35,200 nt of DNA from an uncultured SAR116 cluster alpha proteobacterium (GTDB lineage Bacteria > Pseudomonadota > Alphaproteobacteria > Puniceispirillales > Marisalimonadaceae). Location: NCBI GenBank assembly GCA_902517815.1, contig CABYED010000016.1, forward strand, positions 1 to 35,200. Reading direction: 5' to 3'. Under the pieces are notes generated by a model, which ran no database searches, was not told the origin of the DNA, and saw only the letters and a list, made by a program, of their open reading frames with translations. Positions 32,320 through 35,200 of the stretch are shown here, one piece after another; position 1 is the stretch's first letter; the number at the start of each line of letters is the position of its first letter. A program made the translations under genes and the position numbers.

Positions 32320-32838
32320 TTGAATTTGAGATTTCTATTTTTAATTGTTTTTACTTTTTTTTGTAATAAAGCATTTGGGTTTGAAAAATTTAACCTTAAT
32401 GACATTGACCCTTATGAAAATATTATTGTAGAGGACATGTTTGAACCACTAAAAGTCACGGGAGATGCTTTACCATGGCAATTATTTGGTAAGACTAAAG
32501 AAGTAGAAGATTGTACCATTGATAAAGATGGTTTTGATTACTGTCTTATCAAACCAGTTTATGACGATAAAATTAAAAAGTATAATGGTGAAACTGTAAC
32601 TATAATGGGATATATGTTTCCATTAGAAGAATCTGAAAAACAAAGAAAGTTTTTAATAGGACCGTACCCTTTAAGTTGTCCTTTTCACTACCACGTTGGG
32701 CCTTCTCAAGTGATTGAGATAAAATCAGATAATCCAGTTGATTTTTCATTTGATCCAATAACTATAAAGGGCAAACTCAAGATAAAATTCAACGAGGAGA
32801 CTGGTTCATTCTTTTACCTAGAAACTATTAAGTCTTAA
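32320..32838 (+). CDS. DUF3299-like periplasmic protein of the zinc operon
   Basis: This 172-residue protein from TTG 32320 has a signal peptide (NLRFLFLIVFTFFCNKAFG). The mature part reads VTIMGYMFPLEE, then FLIGPYPLSCPFHYHVGPSQVIEI, which matches the DUF3299 pattern where Cys and His residues are conserved. The C-x2-H-x-H cluster (CPFHYH) could bind zinc. It is the last gene behind znuA, the MacB-like ATPase and the FtsX-like permease, as in the Zur-controlled PA4066-type operon. It is probably a periplasmic zinc-binding partner of that ABC system; the function is inferred. Confidence 0.75.
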   Translation: MNLRFLFLIVFTFFCNKAFGFEKFNLNDIDPYENIIVEDMFEPLKVTGDALPWQLFGKTKEVEDCTIDKDGFDYCLIKPVYDDKIKKYNGETVTIMGYMFPLEESEKQRKFLIGPYPLSCPFHYHVGPSQVIEIKSDNPVDFSFDPITIKGKLKIKFNEETGSFFYLETIKS

Positions 32839-32839
32839 T

Positions 32840-34030
32840 TTATAAAGTATCAGAAACGCCCCATATATTTGTTACCTGACTTGATAAAACTCCACCATTT
32901 CCATGAGCAACAGATAATTTAGCATTATCAATCCAACCACCATCTAGTCGTTGACCAACATCATCTCCTGAAGCATTTCTTAACTGCCTTAAAGCTTCTA
33001 AAGTTACAAAAAGACCGTACATTCCAGGATGGACGCAGGATAACCCACCACCATTAGTGTTTACTTTTAAGTTTCCAGCAGGTCCTATATTATTATTTTT
33101 TACAAGTTCTTTAGCTTCTCCTTTTTTACAAAAGCCTAGGTCCTCTAGGAACAAAAGAGTGTTTATTGTAAATGCGTCATACAATTGAATAGTACTCATA
33201 TCATTTGGGTTATAACCAGACATACTAAATGCTCTTTTTCCACTTTCAATCGCTGATGTTTGTACCAAATCAGGCATTTCAGAAATCATACGATGGTGAT
33301 GTTCCATTGCTGCACCAAGAAGATAAATAGGAGTGTTTTTGGTATCTTTTGCCCTATCTGATCTAGTCATTACAACAGCCGCACCCCCATCTGTTACCAG
33401 ACAACAATCTAATTTTCCGAGAGGATCAACAATAGGCCTTGCAGACAAAACATCATTTACTGTTAATGGACCATCTTGATGAGTATAAGCCCTAGGATTT
33501 AATAAAGCCCAATCTCTTGCTGAAACTGCCACATTAGCAAGATCTTCTCGAGTTGCACCAAACTCATTCATGTAACGTTTAGCTGATAAGGCATACGCAG
33601 TTACAGGCATTCTTGGCTGATATTGGGCCTCATAGGGCATAGCTTCGGAGATTGTTTTAAACCCACCTGCACTTTTTTGATTAGATCCGTACGCAACAAC
33701 AGCTACATTGATCAAACCTGCATCAAGAGCCATTGCAGCGGTTAGAATGTGAGATAAAAAACTTGACCCACCTATTTGCGACCCATCTGCAAATTTTGGT
33801 TTTACACCCAAATACTCAGATAATGACATTGCAGCCATAGAATGAAAAGCAGTTGCAGCAAAAACTCCATCTACTTCTTTTAATTTTATTCCTGCATCGT
33901 CTAAAGCATCATGAACAGCATTTGCCATTATTTCCATAGCACTCCAACCAGATGCTAATCCACATCCACTCTCTGCTAAACCTACGACAGCAGTTTTACC
34001 TCTTAATCTATTTATATCATTTTGATCCAT
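32840..34030 (-). CDS. Thiolase-like protein (SCP-x/Ltp2 type)
   Basis: This 396-residue thiolase-fold protein has the N-terminal GKTAVVGLAESGCG, VDGVFAAT, a middle VTDGGAAVVMTRSDRA, and C-terminal NTNGGGLSCVHPG and VAHGNGGVLSSQ. At the usual nucleophile position it reads IGGSSFLSHI (87-90), so the thiolase cysteine is absent. The C-terminal HGNGG His is kept. The next gene upstream (11-base gap) encodes a DUF35 OB-fold protein, and in steroid side-chain degradation Ltp2/DUF35 pairs act as retro-aldolases. A non-thiolytic C-C cleavage or condensation is therefore possible; the substrate is unknown. Confidence 0.83.
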   Translation of the reverse strand: MDQNDINRLRGKTAVVGLAESGCGLASGWSAMEIMANAVHDALDDAGIKLKEVDGVFAATAFHSMAAMSLSEYLGVKPKFADGSQIGGSSFLSHILTAAMALDAGLINVAVVAYGSNQKSAGGFKTISEAMPYEAQYQPRMPVTAYALSAKRYMNEFGATREDLANVAVSARDWALLNPRAYTHQDGPLTVNDVLSARPIVDPLGKLDCCLVTDGGAAVVMTRSDRAKDTKNTPIYLLGAAMEHHHRMISEMPDLVQTSAIESGKRAFSMSGYNPNDMSTIQLYDAFTINTLLFLEDLGFCKKGEAKELVKNNNIGPAGNLKVNTNGGGLSCVHPGMYGLFVTLEALRQLRNASGDDVGQRLDGGWIDNAKLSVAHGNGGVLSSQVTNIWGVSDTL

Positions 34031-34041
34031 TAATTTTATCC

Positions 34042-34425
34042 TTATACAATATCAAAAATTACTGCTGGTTCTCCATTTAACGAAGAAATTCTAGCTTTAA
34101 CCTTTTGACCAATTTCAACTTTATCTGGATCTACACCCTCAACTCTTGCCATCATCCTTGGACCTTCTTCTAGCGTAATCAAGGATAAGTTAAAGTCTCC
34201 ACCCTTTTCAGGTAATCTTCTATTACAAGAAGAACTATACACTACTCCATTTCCAGAGGCTTCAACCCACTCAAGATCACGCTCACCACTTCCAGGAAAT
34301 GCTACACGAGGATGAAAGAAAAATTTATTGAGACTTTTACATCTTTGAATCATAAATTTACCCTCCGATAAAAAATTCTTAAATTGCTGTTCTGGTCCTA
34401 CTGTACCTGCTAAGTTTTCTGCCAT
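34042..34425 (-). CDS. DUF35 OB-fold protein with degenerate zinc ribbon
   Basis: This 127-residue acyl-CoA-binding OB-fold partner of thiolase-like enzymes has the downstream part ERDLEWVEASGNGVVYSSS, GPRMMARVEG and IGQKVKARI typical of DUF35. The N-terminal rubredoxin-like ribbon normally has C-x2-C and a second C-x2-C. Here it reads RCKSLNKFFFHPRVAFPGSG, which keeps only the first cysteine, so zinc binding there is probably lost. It is co-transcribed between the NDP-forming ligase (13-base gap) and the thiolase-like gene (11-base gap). Confidence 0.85.
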   Translation of the reverse strand: MAENLAGTVGPEQQFKNFLSEGKFMIQRCKSLNKFFFHPRVAFPGSGERDLEWVEASGNGVVYSSSCNRRLPEKGGDFNLSLITLEEGPRMMARVEGVDPDKVEIGQKVKARISSLNGEPAVIFDIV

Positions 34426-34438
34426 TTTATCCTCCGTC

Positions 34439-35200
34439 TTATTTTTTTATAATTAGTGCATCAAGGGCTATCACTTCAGTTTCACTTACTAAAATTGGAT
34501 TCATTTCTACTTGATCAACTTTATCTGAATTAGCTGCTATAAAGTTTGATAAATTTATAATTGCATTTAACAATGAATTAATTTCAATAGGTGGCTTTCC
34601 CCTTGCGCCATAAAAAATATCTTTACTTTTTAGTGATAAAATCATTTGCTCTGCTTTTTGTTTACTAACAGGAGCTTCTGCAAACACAATATCTTTCATT
34701 ACTTCTGCATAAATTCCACCAAGTCCAAACATCACAATTGGTCCAAAAACTGGATCAATTTTTGCGCCTAAAATACATTCAATATCGCCATTTTTCATTG
34801 GTGAAATCATTATTCCATCTATATGCGCATTAGGTGCACTATCTTTTACATTTTTGAAAATATCTTGGTAAGATTTTTTTGCTAAATCTAAGTTATCTAT
34901 GTTCAAAACCACACCACCAATATCAGTCTTATGTTGAATATCCGAAGACACTATTTTCATGACATATTTATCTTTGCCATCTTTAAAGTAAGAGGATAAG
35001 TCTTCAATATCTTTTAGAAGAATTGGTTTTAATATTGGTAACCCAGCAGATAAAAGCACTTCACTACAGTCAATTTCGTTTAAATTTTTGTTTGGTATAT
35101 CAACTTTGTAATTGTCTAAATTAATTTGGTTACTCTTATGTTTTTCATTAAATTTTTCACCAAAAAACATAAGTGCGGACATTGCGACAATTGCTCTCGT
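34439..35200 (-). CDS. NDP-forming acyl-CoA synthetase, ATP-grasp part (5' end outside window)
   Basis: This is the C-terminal part of an ADP-forming acetyl/acyl-CoA synthetase. The visible frame includes an ATP-grasp domain: KYVMKIVSSDIQHKTDIGGVVLNI binds the nucleotide, FGLGGIYAEVMKDIVFAEAP carries catalytic residues, and VDQVEMNPILV is the metal-binding segment. A methionine at 35182 could start a 247-residue protein. The frame remains open to the right edge (TRAIVA), and the first residues look like the linker from the CoA-binding domain. I therefore treat it as a truncated larger gene. It would convert acyl-CoA plus ADP and phosphate to acid plus ATP, or the reverse. Confidence 0.8.
   Translation of the reverse strand, partial: TRAIVAMSALMFFGEKFNEKHKSNQINLDNYKVDIPNKNLNEIDCSEVLLSAGLPILKPILLKDIEDLSSYFKDGKDKYVMKIVSSDIQHKTDIGGVVLNIDNLDLAKKSYQDIFKNVKDSAPNAHIDGIMISPMKNGDIECILGAKIDPVFGPIVMFGLGGIYAEVMKDIVFAEAPVSKQKAEQMILSLKSKDIFYGARGKPPIEINSLLNAIINLSNFIAANSDKVDQVEMNPILVSETEVIALDALIIKK

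Overview
The window looks like a chromosomal piece of an AT-rich alphaproteobacterium, most likely a free-living marine lineage. The grounds are low GC throughout, AT-rich gaps, many fatty-acid/acyl-CoA genes of alphaproteobacterial type (PimC/PimD-like dehydrogenases, AlkK-like ligase, split ACAD10/11-like pair), a DUF1289 and a DUF1636 protein, and a cluster of GANTC (CcrM-type) sites. The exact lineage cannot be fixed by eye.

Layout. (1) 1-5104, minus strand: a two-partner secretion locus. tpsB encodes the outer-membrane transporter and is followed by a large filamentous-haemagglutinin-like tpsA that runs off the left edge and is built of autotransporter-type beta-strand repeats. (2) 5659-13905: acyl-CoA metabolism, comprising a two-subunit CoA-transferase, a PimCD-like dehydrogenase pair, a double-hotdog thioesterase-like protein, a split ACAD10/11-like dehydrogenase plus APH-type kinase, and an SDR. 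(3) 14027-22670: zinc cluster I. It holds two COG0523 GTPases, a type IA FolE, Zur, a WD40 protein, a small Cys protein, a DsrE-like protein, a DUF1636 protein, an overlooked one-helix membrane peptide, a zinc ABC ATPase and permease, and a binding protein. (4) 23022-27227: an AlkK-like ligase, a 2OG-Fe(II) oxygenase, a MaoC-like hydratase and a quinone-oxidoreductase-like enzyme. (5) 27256-32838: zinc cluster II. A second Zur, ZnuC and ZnuB lie on the minus strand, divergent from ZnuA with a long His/Asp repeat, a MacB/LolD-like ATPase, an FtsX-like permease and a DUF3299-like periplasmic protein. (6) 32840-35200, minus: a thiolase-like protein, a DUF35 OB-fold protein and the C-terminal part of an NDP-forming acyl-CoA ligase cut by the right edge.

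The unifying signal is a palindrome, best form GTAATGTTATAACATTAC. It stands in front of every zinc transcription unit (five sites) and once, imperfectly, between the CoA-transferase and acyl-CoA dehydrogenase operons. It has the half-sites of the known Zur box. Together the genes form a local zinc-starvation regulon: sensing (two Zur paralogues), import (two ABC systems plus a MacB-like system), delivery (two COG0523 GTPases) and a protected client (FolE).

The most unusual observations are these: the composition of the DsrE-like/DUF1636/mini-membrane-protein operon; two operon junctions where the natural start appears to be AUA inside an ATAA overlap, each with a GGAG seven bases upstream; a long tandem palindrome shared by two distant intergenic regions; helically spaced GANTC sites upstream of the adhesin; and a DUF35 protein that has lost most of its zinc ligands.
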